Positions 1 to 7,704 of a DNA stretch of 36,933 bases are shown one piece after another. Position 1 is the stretch's first letter; each line of letters opens with the position of its first letter. Both the position numbers and the translations under genes were made by a program. The stretch is from a virus. The notes below the pieces were generated by a model, which saw only the letters and a program-made list of their open reading frames with translations, searched no databases and was not told where the DNA came from. The stretch covers positions 1-36,933 of the IMG/VR virus record IMGVR_UViG_3300025138_000126. One strand, 5' to 3'.

Positions 1-934
1 TATATTTAAAATAAATAGCATACCTTTTTTTATTACCATTGTAATCTTCTAAATATACTATTTTTTTAGCAAATGCTTTTCCGTTGTAGGCACGGCGCCA
101 TTTATTCATATTCATAGCTTCTGTTATATTTTCTTCAGTTAAATCATCAACGGAGGTTATATAGTCTTCAACTGTTTCATCTACTACGTCTATAGTAGCA
201 TCTACTACAGCATCAATTTTTGGCTCATTAAGTTCAAAATCAAGGTATTCTTGAGCACCAACTACAGCCTCTTTTGCCTTGAATATTTTACTCTGCCACC
301 ATGATGGTAAATCTACTTCACCCATGTCATCAAATTGATCTAATACTTTATATAAAGCCATTGAAGCTTTGCCAATTTGATATAAATCACCTTTAATCAT
401 ACCTGGTTCATTATCTTCATGACCTAAATCTAAATCCTCTTTTACCGATTCTACTTCATCATCTGATAAATCTCTTAAATAATTAAGTATTCTGTTAAAT
501 TTTTGATTTTTAGAATAGTCTTTTTGTTCTTTATCTTGTATAGCATCATAAATTCCTAACATTGCCTTAGCTAAAGTTTGAGCATCTTTAATTTCATTAG
601 AAAATTTATTGATAATAGCATTTGGCATTTCAACCTCATCAATATTTTTTTCAATAGCAGCTCCCCTAGTTTTTTCGTAATCAGATAATTTACCATCCTT
701 ATTTAAATCGGCTTTTTTAGGATTTTTTAAAACATCTTTGATTAATTCAGTTAATTTAGGGTCTCTCATTTCTTTAGTTTGTTTTTTTGCCATATTAGTT
801 GCGCGACCATACATGACTGCTTCTGCATCCTTACCATATTTTTTAACTAAATCTCTTTTATTATCTTTCATATTCATGATAATATCTTCTCTTTTCTTGA
901 GTTCAGCTTTGGAAAGTTTGCGCTCGTTAATCAT
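1..934 (-). CDS. Phage protein with EF-hand-like loop, 3'-truncated by the window edge
   Basis: The frame is open from an ATG at 934 to base 1 (about 311 codons) with no stop, so the C-terminus lies outside the window. The first 60 residues are Lys-rich and helical. At about residues 80-91 the stretch DLNKDGKLSDYE fits an EF-hand calcium loop (D, N, D, G, hydrophobic, S and final E at the right spacings). A later helical segment carries DLGHEDNEPGMIKGDLY, followed by LPSWWQSKIFKAKEA. I recall similar segments in marine phage proteins, but I cannot name the family. The gene starts 4 bases after the stop of the upstream small gene and is probably co-transcribed with it. Function unknown; a virion or internal head component is an inference from its neighbours. 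Confidence 0.75.
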   Translation of the reverse strand, partial: MINERKLSKAELKKREDIIMNMKDNKRDLVKKYGKDAEAVMYGRATNMAKKQTKEMRDPKLTELIKDVLKNPKKADLNKDGKLSDYEKTRGAAIEKNIDEVEMPNAIINKFSNEIKDAQTLAKAMLGIYDAIQDKEQKDYSKNQKFNRILNYLRDLSDDEVESVKEDLDLGHEDNEPGMIKGDLYQIGKASMALYKVLDQFDDMGEVDLPSWWQSKIFKAKEAVVGAQEYLDFELNEPKIDAVVDATIDVVDETVEDYITSVDDLTEENITEAMNMNKWRRAYNGKAFAKKIVYLEDYNGNKKRYAIYFKY

Positions 935-938
935 CTAT

Positions 939-1109
939 TTATTTTTTATCTTCAGCTACAGATGCCTTTCTATAATCTGATATTAATTTTTTAATACCAC
1001 CTAATGCTTTTCTTGCACGACCATGAGCTGCTTTTGATTTGCCCCCATGTTCGATTGAAAAAGTTTCATATAATGCATCTAACTGTTCTTTTAATATTTG
1101 AGTATCCAT
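939..1109 (-). CDS. Small basic protein resembling Bacteroidota histone H1 (Hc1-like)
   Basis: A 56-residue ORF starting MDTQILKEQL. The first half is a helix with acidic and hydrophobic residues. The second half, KAAHGRARKALGGIKKL then SDYRKASV, matches my memory of the Hc1-type histone H1-like proteins of Bacteroidota, which have an A-A-x-x-R-x-R-K-A core and a YRK...SV tail. Such proteins bind and compact DNA. The gene sits 30 bases below the acidic-repeat gene and 4 bases above the EF-hand-loop gene. An upstream A-rich stretch and the absence of a Shine-Dalgarno sequence fit Bacteroidota translation. The reading frame is secure; the family call is from pattern only and could be replaced by a generic head-associated basic peptide. 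Confidence 0.6.
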   Translation of the reverse strand: MDTQILKEQLDALYETFSIEHGGKSKAAHGRARKALGGIKKLISDYRKASVAEDKK

Positions 1110-1139
1110 TTTTTAAAAATTTTATTTGTTAATAACTAT

Positions 1140-1910
1140 TTATTTAATTCCTGCTAATAATCTAAATCTTTTTACTTCTTCAGATTCTTGTAAATTTAAA
1201 GCTGCTTCTGCATCTAACATGCTAGCTGTATCTCCATCACCTTTAGTAACATCTAATTCAGCATCTACAGGATCTCCGTATTCACCACTTTCTAAATCTT
1301 CATTAGTAGCTACAACGTGTGCTCTAGTGTAATAAGTAATTGTATTTCCTATTTGATCAAGTAATTTTTCATCACCCATGCTTTTTGCTTTTTCTTGTGC
1401 TTTAGTTAAAAGACCTAATATAGCTGCTACATCAGAAGATTCACCTGCTAATTCAGAATCTACTTCAATTTCTGATTTGTCAGATTCGTCATCAATATTT
1501 ACTTCATCTTCAATATCAACATTAATGTCTTCATTATCTTCAACATCTACTTCTTCTGCTTCTCTCATTGTATCGTCTTCTTCATACTTACCACGCATGC
1601 CTTCATCCATATCATCATCTCCACCTCTCATAGCTTCATCAATGTCATCTTCTTCATAAGTATTACGCATACCTTCTTCAACATCATCCTTTTTCATTTC
1701 CTCAGAAACGTCTTTAGGTTCGTCTTTTTTTAATTTAGCTAGTTTAGCTTCATTATCTTTAATGTCTTTTTCAAGATTTTTGATATGATCTCTATCATCG
1801 CGAATAGCACCTTCCATACGCTTTTGCTCTTCTTTGTTTCCTTTTTTAGAATCCTCAGCTTCTGCTAAGAAAGAAGATTTAATAATTTCTTTTAATTCCG
1901 ATTTTTTCAT
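1140..1910 (-). CDS. Highly acidic repeat protein, possible prohead core or internal head protein
   Basis: This is a 256-residue protein. The N-terminus MKKSELKEIIKSSFLAEAE is amphipathic and contains L-K-E and L-A-E, which fit the (I/L)xE cleavage pattern of T4-type prohead proteases. Residues 25-65 are a charged coiled-coil-like helix. Residues 78-120 hold degenerate repeats: EEGMRNTYEEDD, DEAMRGGDDD, DEGMRGKYEEDD, then DTMREAEE. Residues 120-155 are almost entirely D, E, V, I, N and S. The C-terminal 90 residues look like a folded helical domain ending RFRLLAGIK. Extreme acidity is common in T4-like scaffold-core proteins (gp22, gp67, gp68 types), but homology is not demonstrated. A -7-like box lies about 30 bases upstream. 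Confidence 0.7.
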   Translation of the reverse strand: MKKSELKEIIKSSFLAEAEDSKKGNKEEQKRMEGAIRDDRDHIKNLEKDIKDNEAKLAKLKKDEPKDVSEEMKKDDVEEGMRNTYEEDDIDEAMRGGDDDMDEGMRGKYEEDDTMREAEEVDVEDNEDINVDIEDEVNIDDESDKSEIEVDSELAGESSDVAAILGLLTKAQEKAKSMGDEKLLDQIGNTITYYTRAHVVATNEDLESGEYGDPVDAELDVTKGDGDTASMLDAEAALNLQESEEVKRFRLLAGIK

Positions 1911-1941
1911 TTTTAAAATTTTATTTAGTTGGGTTTATTTA

Positions 1942-1949
1942 TAAATATA
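1942..1949 (-). promoter_or_regulatory. Possible -7 box only (weak promoter candidate)
   Basis: On the coding strand this reads TATATTTA, followed by TAAATAAA, about 31 bases before the ATG at 1910. No TTG lies 19-21 bases further upstream, so this belongs to the weaker class of sites with only the downstream box. It could be a late promoter read by the phage sigma factor or just AT-rich sequence. Confidence 0.3.
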
Positions 1950-1989
1950 TAAAAAATTTTTCTAATTACGTATTTTTGCGTGTTTTTAT

Positions 1990-2574
1990 TTATTTTTTCT
2001 TGTATTCTGCTTTTTTTGTATTTTTAACAAATTGCTTTCCTTTTTTATCTCCTCGAACTTTTTTAGCAACTGTTGCCTTACGTTCTGCTTTAGTTAAAGA
2101 TTGAGCTTTTTTCTTAGGCAAACATCTTGTAGTTGCTTTACCTTTTTTCATGGTACCACAATCGCCTGATATATTACCTGATGTATTAATACGTACCCAA
2201 TTTTCTTTTTTAAACCAATCACGCAATGATTCATCAACTACTTTTTTAACTCTTTCATATCCAGAACCATAAGGTGCAGCTTTACCTTTTATTTCTTCTA
2301 AATCTTGCTTATCATAATAATCTTGTGGGTGAAATTTCATTTCTACTAATTTTCCATCTTCTTTTATACTTTGACCATCAACTAAAATTTCAACTGGGTA
2401 TGGTTTGTCTGGTTTATCGTACCAATAAGCCATTTCATAACCACCATTGTCCAATAATTCTACTATTAAACCTCTTTTATAGTCTGTGTCTTCGGCTTGA
2501 AGTATTACTTTTTTACCTCTAGGTAAAATTAAAGCAGCTTCAGGTACTTTATTACTGTCTTTTTTCTCAGCCAT
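1990..2574 (-). CDS. Basic-tailed phage protein with DUF5872-like Cys-containing segment
   Basis: This is a 194-residue protein. Residues 1-100 hold beta-rich segments (LILPRGKKVILQAED, GLIVELLDNGGYEMAYW). From about residue 119, WFKKENWVRINTSGNISGDCG and then TRCLPKKKAQSLTKAER match a short module I recall from marine phage proteins (DUF5872-like), where W-V-R-I-x-x-x-G-x-I-x-G-x-C-G precedes R-C-L-P-x-x-K-A. The last 35 residues are Lys/Arg-rich. Function unknown; the tail suggests nucleic-acid contact. The start codon overlaps the stop of the 335-residue gene by one base, so the two are translationally coupled. The two cysteines are the only candidates for metal binding. Confidence 0.75.
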   Translation of the reverse strand: MAEKKDSNKVPEAALILPRGKKVILQAEDTDYKRGLIVELLDNGGYEMAYWYDKPDKPYPVEILVDGQSIKEDGKLVEMKFHPQDYYDKQDLEEIKGKAAPYGSGYERVKKVVDESLRDWFKKENWVRINTSGNISGDCGTMKKGKATTRCLPKKKAQSLTKAERKATVAKKVRGDKKGKQFVKNTKKAEYKKK

Positions 2575-3581
2575 TACTTCTTTTTCTTCTTACCACTCAT
2601 TTGTCCTTTACAAACTTTAACAGCACGACCAGATAAATAAGCAGATGATTTTTCTCCAGCTGCCATTCTACGTTTACGATATGCTTTACCTTTAGCACAA
2701 AGTTCTTCATTTAGTTGATTACCTAATTTTTCAATTTCTTTTAATTCAGCTTTAATTTCTTCACTTGTGAATTCTGGGTTGTTTTCTTTAATAAAACGAA
2801 ATGTTTCTTTAATTGCCTCTTTATTTTCATACATTCTTAAATCATCAATATCTTTTTGAATTAATTCCCTTCTAGAATCAATATCATTAAGTCTAGAACC
2901 ATAATCATCTGCTATTTCCCCACCTTCAGGTTCTGCCTCTTGTTCCATGTCAATCATTAGTTGAGCTCTTTCATCTTTTAGATCTTGAAGTTCTTGTTTT
3001 AGATTTATTTCAGCATCTAATTTATCCATAAAATTGGAACCATATTTTTTATCTAATTCTGCTTGTTTAGCCATTTCTTTTTCATCAGCCATTTGAGCTG
3101 CTCTTGCTTTAACTAAAACAGGATCATTCATATCAATTTCTTCATCTATAGAATAGCCTTTTTTTGACCAATCATCCATAGCTTTTCCTTTAGCATCAAC
3201 ATAACCTTTTTTATCTTTTAAAAATTTTTCATCATCAATTTTAACTTTATCAAACCAAACACTAGCTTCTGGTTGTAGTAATAGATTTACTTTACCATAT
3301 CTTTCAAGGGTTTTTTCTTTCCAATCTTCAAAAGCACTCATATCTCCTACCTTTGATAAAGAATCATCTGGGTTTGGAAAGCTAACTGCATCCTTGTAAT
3401 AATTACCTTCTTCACCATTAGGTTGTTTTCTTGAAAAGTGAACATTTTGATATTGATCTTTAAATGTGTCTTTAACCATATCAAATGTTAAATCATCTAA
3501 ATTTACTGAGACAGATTCAATGATTATATGTTCTTTTATATATTGGTTTTTAAACCATTTAGTAGTATCAAAATTATCCAT
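2574..3581 (-). CDS. Charged coiled-coil protein with head-targeting-like leader and basic C-terminal module
   Basis: This is a 335-residue protein. Its leader MDNFDTTKWFKNQYIKE resembles the leader of the kinase gene that starts at 6912 (MDNFDYKKYIAEG), and I-K-E fits a prohead-protease site. The middle (residues 150-275) is a long charged helix or coiled coil (for example DLKDERAQLMIDMEQEAE). The end, ELCAKGKAYRKRRMAAGE then SSAYLSGRAVKVCKG and a Lys run, looks like a recurring C-terminal module of phage proteins with a C...C pair. Role unknown; a packaged internal head protein is an inference. A well-formed promoter lies directly upstream (3595-3626) and implies a leader of only about 9 bases. 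Confidence 0.72.
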   Translation of the reverse strand: MDNFDTTKWFKNQYIKEHIIIESVSVNLDDLTFDMVKDTFKDQYQNVHFSRKQPNGEEGNYYKDAVSFPNPDDSLSKVGDMSAFEDWKEKTLERYGKVNLLLQPEASVWFDKVKIDDEKFLKDKKGYVDAKGKAMDDWSKKGYSIDEEIDMNDPVLVKARAAQMADEKEMAKQAELDKKYGSNFMDKLDAEINLKQELQDLKDERAQLMIDMEQEAEPEGGEIADDYGSRLNDIDSRRELIQKDIDDLRMYENKEAIKETFRFIKENNPEFTSEEIKAELKEIEKLGNQLNEELCAKGKAYRKRRMAAGEKSSAYLSGRAVKVCKGQMSGKKKKK

Positions 3582-3594
3582 TAGATTTTATTTA

Positions 3595-3626
3595 TAAATA
3601 TACGTTATTTTCTTGCTTCTTCCCAA
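3595..3626 (-). promoter_or_regulatory. Bacteroidota-type promoter for the gene starting at 3581
   Basis: On the coding strand TTG (3626-3624), a 21-base spacer and TATATTTA (3602-3595) match TTG-N19..21-TAnnTTTG of Bacteroidota primary sigma factors except for the last base. The box ends 13 bases before the ATG, so the mRNA leader would be about 9 bases. The site overlaps the end of the 190-residue gene. Confidence 0.6.
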
Positions 3627-4177
3627 GCTTTAATTGTTTCATTAAGAGCTTTAAGGGCTTTTTGTTTATCTACACCCCCACGCCAGGTTTCTACATCACC
3701 TTTTTCTGATATAAATGAGGTGTTTGAAACTTCTAAACTATCCATTATCCAATCTTTATACCAAGCAATAAAAGAATCTATATTACCATTAGATGTTTTT
3801 TTCTCCCATTCATCCCATAAACCAGTTGCTTTTAGTTGGGTTTCAAACTTTTTAAAGCAAGAAAAACATTGGTTTACAGCCATATAGTAACTGGGATCCA
3901 TTCCTTTATTCATTACTTTTTTGCATTTAGGGCAAAATAAAGGAACTATATGTGATTTTTTGGCTTTATCTAATTTTGTAATATTTTGTTTAATTCCTTC
4001 TTTAATTGTCCATTTACGTCCATTTTCTTCCCATACATCACCCTCTTTATAAAAGGTTTGGGCTTTATTATAGCCTATACTTTGACCATTTTTTTCATTA
4101 TGTTTACCTGACATTAAATTTCTAAGTCGTGTAACGTCAGTTTTTCCAAACTCTTTTTTTAGAACATTTTCACTCAT
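3605..4177 (-). CDS. Zinc-finger phage protein of unknown function
   Basis: This is a 190-residue protein. The central zinc-binding motif has C82-x2-C85 (FCPKCKK) and C104-x2-C107 (QCFSCFKK), a treble-clef or zinc-ribbon style pair. The segment before it (KEGDVWEENGRKWTIKEGIKQ) is a compact beta unit. After it comes a helical region with many W and E residues (LWDEWEKKTSN, AWYKDWIMDS). The layout matches a conserved phage hypothetical protein that I recall from marine myoviruses, but no activity is known to me. It may bind nucleic acid or protein. It shares one base with the upstream 115-residue gene and is in the same operon. Confidence 0.72.
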   Translation of the reverse strand: MSENVLKKEFGKTDVTRLRNLMSGKHNEKNGQSIGYNKAQTFYKEGDVWEENGRKWTIKEGIKQNITKLDKAKKSHIVPLFCPKCKKVMNKGMDPSYYMAVNQCFSCFKKFETQLKATGLWDEWEKKTSNGNIDSFIAWYKDWIMDSLEVSNTSFISEKGDVETWRGGVDKQKALKALNETIKAWEEARK

Positions 4178-4524
4178 TATATGTTTGTCTTTAAATCTTT
4201 AATTATACTATTAATATCATCTTTTGTTAAATTTTTATTATCATAAAGTAATTTAATTTTATCTGATATATCTTTAAAATTTACTTTAACAGCATTATTA
4301 ATAAAATCTTTTTTTACTCTTGTATTTTGAATATCTGATTTATACCCTTTAGATAATGTACTTACTTTTCCATCCATTTTTTTTTCTTTTTTAATTGTAG
4401 GTTCTATAGGTTTAATCTGCATTGAAGATAATTTAGGTAGTGTTTTTTTTACTATTTTCCCTTTATCTCTATTTTTTGGAGAGTTACTATTATACCCTTT
4501 AGATAGTGAATTTATTGGACTCAT
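4177..4524 (-). CDS. Small basic protein with a duplicated LSKGY motif
   Basis: A 115-residue, Lys- and Asn-rich protein. The motif L-S-K-G-Y-x-S occurs at residues 7-13 and again at 57-63, each followed by a matching R and K 12 and 14 residues from the first L, so about 15 residues appear duplicated. The C-terminal 45 residues form a probable helical domain (INNAVKVNFKDISDKIKLLY). The start overlaps the end of the four-domain gene by 4 bases (ATGA type). No family is recognised. The repeats could be short binding motifs for a structural partner. Confidence 0.6.
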   Translation of the reverse strand: MSPINSLSKGYNSNSPKNRDKGKIVKKTLPKLSSMQIKPIEPTIKKEKKMDGKVSTLSKGYKSDIQNTRVKKDFINNAVKVNFKDISDKIKLLYDNKNLTKDDINSIIKDLKTNI

Positions 4525-6092
4525 AAGCCTAATTTTTTTAATTGGGAAATAGTATCAGAAGCTGATGTATGTAATATACCAATTCCCCCCTGTGCTATCC
4601 ATTGATCAATATTTGATTTTCTATCATCAATTAATATGTGGTTAGGAGCAGCATAGTTTTGTTTTTTAGCTGCTTGAGCTAATGTTAATTTTATACCTGG
4701 CATATTATTTCTAACCCATAATCTTTTACCTAACCTAGATGTAGAAGATCTTGAAGGTGATGATAATAGTTCAGTATCATAATTTTTTATGTAATCCCAA
4801 TATTGTTTTCCATCTTCCATCCAAGGCATTCCTACCCAATATCCTACTCCTTCACCATCAATTAATTCCCAAAATTTATCTTTACCGAATTTTTTTTCGT
4901 AATCTGATGGAGCTATGCCATCTGCTCTTTTTTTAAATGAAGCATTAAAATCAGTTAATACACCATCCATATCTGAAAATATTTTATATTTTGTTGCTTC
5001 AGCTACTTCGTTTATAAATTTTTCTAAACCAAAATAATCTTTATTTTCATTCATAGGTTCATTATTATGTCCGCATTTATGACACATATATAAATCATCA
5101 CCACCATCTACTATATCCCAGCTCCAACTACATTCATCACATTCAATTTTATTTCCTACAACTGCTTCATTTAATGTGTCTGTCCAATTTCTAAAAGTCA
5201 TGTTACCATCTGTGTATGCTTCTTTTTCAATTTTACTTAAATTATCATCTTCAGTAGTATTAGTAGTATTAATACCATCTAATCTATCTTCTAAATGTTG
5301 TGTATGATGTACCATTTCATGAGCGTATGAACGCACTATATCCTTAGGGTGTCTACCCTCAGTATATAATACTATAGTTTGAGTATTTGGGTCATAATAC
5401 GCTGTCTTACCAAAAAAGTCACTTGCATTTTCTGTATCACCATCTACAAATTCTAATTTAGGTAAGGGCTCTATATTTCTTTCTTGCTTTAACATATAAT
5501 CTGTTAAATCATTTATCATAGATTGAATATCTATATTTTTAGAATATGTAGCATTTTCATTTAAATTTTCTTCTACTGATGGTCTTAATATTGAAAATAT
5601 TTCTGACTTTTCTTTTACTTTATTTGGTAGAAATTGAATAAACTCTTCTTCAGATTTATCTAATGCCTTTCTAGCATTTGTTCCACTCATGTTAGGGTTA
5701 TATGTTGGGATAACTTTAACTTCAATGTTTGGATATTTTTCACTTAAATTTCCTGTTCTTGAGGACACATCATCTAAATCATCTTGTCTACCATCTCTAT
5801 AACCTATTACAAAATAAATAGTATCTTGAGGATTATTTTTAGCTAAACGAATAATATCTCCAATTGGAGATTTTACGGGTTCTATTTTAACTTTATTTGC
5901 TAAATATTTTTTATAAATGTCCCAAACTAAAACAGCTTCAGTTTGGTCTATACCATCACGAACTTTACCTCCTACATAAATAATAAATTCATCTATTTCT
6001 GGATATTTTTCTAATGCTGTATCTACTATTTCAAAGTGACCAGCTGTTGGTGGTTTAAATCCACCTCCATATGCTGCTAAAATTTTACCCAT
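4521..6092 (-). CDS. Four-domain protein: nucleotidyltransferase, HExxH metallopeptidase-like, zinc ribbon, HAD phosphatase
   Basis: This is a 523-residue fusion. Residues 1-145 are a cytidylyltransferase/NMNAT-type domain: GGGFKPPTAGHFEI holds the (H/T)xGH motif at 16-19, and MSGTNARKAL at 135-144 matches the C-terminal SxTxxR-like motif. Residues 185-312 hold H258-E259-x-x-H262 in YAHEMVHHTQHLE with E291 as a possible third ligand, a zinc-peptidase signature. Residues 318-340 are a zinc ribbon (C318-x2-C321, C337-x2-C340). Residues 368-523 are a HAD phosphatase with D374-M-D376-G-V-L-T and a later IDDRKSN motif, of the 5'-nucleotidase-like type. The linkers contain NLNEN and LEKFINEVAEA, which resemble prohead-protease leaders. 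The combination suggests nucleotide or NAD-related chemistry, but the substrate is unknown. It overlaps both neighbours (8 and 4 bases). Confidence 0.85.
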   Translation of the reverse strand: MGKILAAYGGGFKPPTAGHFEIVDTALEKYPEIDEFIIYVGGKVRDGIDQTEAVLVWDIYKKYLANKVKIEPVKSPIGDIIRLAKNNPQDTIYFVIGYRDGRQDDLDDVSSRTGNLSEKYPNIEVKVIPTYNPNMSGTNARKALDKSEEEFIQFLPNKVKEKSEIFSILRPSVEENLNENATYSKNIDIQSMINDLTDYMLKQERNIEPLPKLEFVDGDTENASDFFGKTAYYDPNTQTIVLYTEGRHPKDIVRSYAHEMVHHTQHLEDRLDGINTTNTTEDDNLSKIEKEAYTDGNMTFRNWTDTLNEAVVGNKIECDECSWSWDIVDGGDDLYMCHKCGHNNEPMNENKDYFGLEKFINEVAEATKYKIFSDMDGVLTDFNASFKKRADGIAPSDYEKKFGKDKFWELIDGEGVGYWVGMPWMEDGKQYWDYIKNYDTELLSSPSRSSTSRLGKRLWVRNNMPGIKLTLAQAAKKQNYAAPNHILIDDRKSNIDQWIAQGGIGILHTSASDTISQLKKLGL

Positions 6093-6912
6093 TTATAAAT
6101 GATTTTAATTTTGCTTGTGCTTCCTCTGCTGATACTGAATTATCAATAACATCTTTTACCCCATCATCTGATAATAATGATTTTATTTGAGCATTTATTG
6201 CTGCTTTTCTTTTATCTGATCTTGCTTGTGCTTTAGCATCCTTAGGTTTTGTACCTTGAGGTTTATAGGGGGTTAAATACTTATCTACTATATCTTCTAA
6301 ATTATCTAATTTTTCATCTTTTAAAGTATTAGCAACTGATACAAAATTATTACCAAAAGAACTTTTATATTCATTATAATTTTGAGTTACATCGTTCCAA
6401 GTAGTCATAACAATTGCTGGAGCTAAACTTCTATCTTCACCTCCAGATTTATCAAATCTATCTTGGTTTTGTTTTAATGAACGTTCTAAATCTGTATAAA
6501 CATAGAGCATAAATACCTCATATCCTGCATTTTCTAATTCATCTTTTAATTTAAGAGTAGCTCGACTTGAAGCTCCTGTACCATCTAATATAAATGATTC
6601 TCTATTAGCTATTGCTTTAGGCAAATCTTCATCTTTTAATTTTGAAGCTGCTTGCCTCATTAATTTAGATGATGTACTTCTTTCTTCAGGAGTAGCATTT
6701 TTTAAATCTAAGGTAACACCTGCTTTTTTTAGTAAAGGAACAAAATCTAAATCTAAATTATAAGTAGTTAAACCTGATAAATCTAAACCTCGTAAAATAT
6801 AACCTTTACCAGCACCCGGAGCACCTGCTAATATAATTGCTTTAGGTTTATCTGAAGCTTCTTTTAGTAATTTTCCTTCTGCTATATATTTTTTGTAGTC
6901 AAAGTTATCCAT
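6085..6912 (-). CDS. P-loop kinase (zeta-toxin or AAA_33-like) with head-targeting-like leader
   Basis: This is a 275-residue protein. The Walker A motif G30-APGAGKG follows a hydrophobic strand (KAIILAG). It ends in G like adenylate kinases rather than in S/T. Downstream, NLDLDFVPLL, FILDGTGASS and VFMLYVYTDLERSLKQN fit the P-loop nucleotide/phosphotransferase fold of zeta-toxin or polynucleotide-kinase relatives. The leader MDNFDYKKYIAEGKLLKE is close to the T4 capsid-targeting sequence of internal proteins (MKTYQEFIAE) and contains I-A-E and L-K-E. It sits next to the nucleotidyltransferase fusion, overlapping it by 8 bases. The likely role is phosphorylation of a nucleotide, nucleic-acid end or small molecule; the substrate cannot be read from sequence. 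Confidence 0.78.
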   Translation of the reverse strand: MDNFDYKKYIAEGKLLKEASDKPKAIILAGAPGAGKGYILRGLDLSGLTTYNLDLDFVPLLKKAGVTLDLKNATPEERSTSSKLMRQAASKLKDEDLPKAIANRESFILDGTGASSRATLKLKDELENAGYEVFMLYVYTDLERSLKQNQDRFDKSGGEDRSLAPAIVMTTWNDVTQNYNEYKSSFGNNFVSVANTLKDEKLDNLEDIVDKYLTPYKPQGTKPKDAKAQARSDKRKAAINAQIKSLLSDDGVKDVIDNSVSAEEAQAKLKSFING

Positions 6913-6933
6913 AATATAATTTTATTATAAATA

Positions 6934-7704
6934 TTATAATTTTCTTTTAGCTGTAGTTTTAAATTCAGTAAATACAGGTTTATGTTTTGGAAACTCTAAA
7001 TCAAATAATCTTTTTACAGTATTAAATATATCTATATTTTCACTTTGTGTACGTTTTGATTCATACATTTCCCATCCTTTACCTTGTATAGCACCTTCTT
7101 TAGGACCTCTTTTAGATGATTTTAACCATAAAACCCCATAACGATCAGCTTTTTTACCAAAACATTCTTCATAACATTTACCATAAATCGCAGTTTGGAG
7201 GTCATATGTAGTTTGTAAATGGTTTGATGTTTTAAAATCAATAATCCATAACTCTCCATCAATTTCACAAACCATATCACAAGTACCTGCTACTCTAATT
7301 TGATCTGAAAATAAGTGTACTTCAGTTTCAATTAAAGTTGGGTTGTAAGTTTCCCAAAAATCAACAAAACGTAAAAACATTTGCCAAACTAAAGGATTAT
7401 ACATTGGGATGCCATTTTGTAAAAAATTTAATTCTTTACCATTAAGATAATCCTCACACATTTCATGTACTTGTGTTCCCTCTTCTGCTGCTTTTTTTAC
7501 AATCCAATCAGCCGAGTATCCTACTTTTTTTAACCAATCTTGAAAATGTTTACCTTTAGGATAACAACTTAATACATAAGTTATAGATGGATAGTATTCG
7601 CCATTTCTTTGATAATACCTGGAGTCAGGTAAAGTAATTTGTTTAGCATCTTCACTAATCTCTAAAATCCTATTATAGGATTTTTTAATTGTTTTCTTGC
7701 TCAT
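6934..7704 (-). CDS. PD-(D/E)XK nuclease, RecB/Cas4-like
   Basis: This is a 256-residue protein with the full RecB-family motif set. G76-T-Q-V-H80 supplies the GxxxH motif, D143 lies in AGTCDMV, D156-F-K158 in LWIIDFKTS supplies the D-(D/E)XK core, and Q170-x3-Y174 in LQTAIYG is the family's QxxxY motif. These residues coordinate metal and cut DNA, normally as an exonuclease or single-strand nuclease. The protein is a stand-alone nuclease without a helicase domain, as in many phages where it acts in replication or recombination. The start overlaps the end of the primase gene by 4 bases, so the two form a replication pair. Confidence 0.85.
   Translation of the reverse strand: MSKKTIKKSYNRILEISEDAKQITLPDSRYYQRNGEYYPSITYVLSCYPKGKHFQDWLKKVGYSADWIVKKAAEEGTQVHEMCEDYLNGKELNFLQNGIPMYNPLVWQMFLRFVDFWETYNPTLIETEVHLFSDQIRVAGTCDMVCEIDGELWIIDFKTSNHLQTTYDLQTAIYGKCYEECFGKKADRYGVLWLKSSKRGPKEGAIQGKGWEMYESKRTQSENIDIFNTVKRLFDLEFPKHKPVFTEFKTTAKRKL

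Noticed and set aside
738-980. Plus-strand ORF opposite the EF-hand-loop gene
   Set aside because: The minus strand codes for a coherent charged protein throughout; the plus frame is the hydrophobic mirror of Lys/Glu codons.
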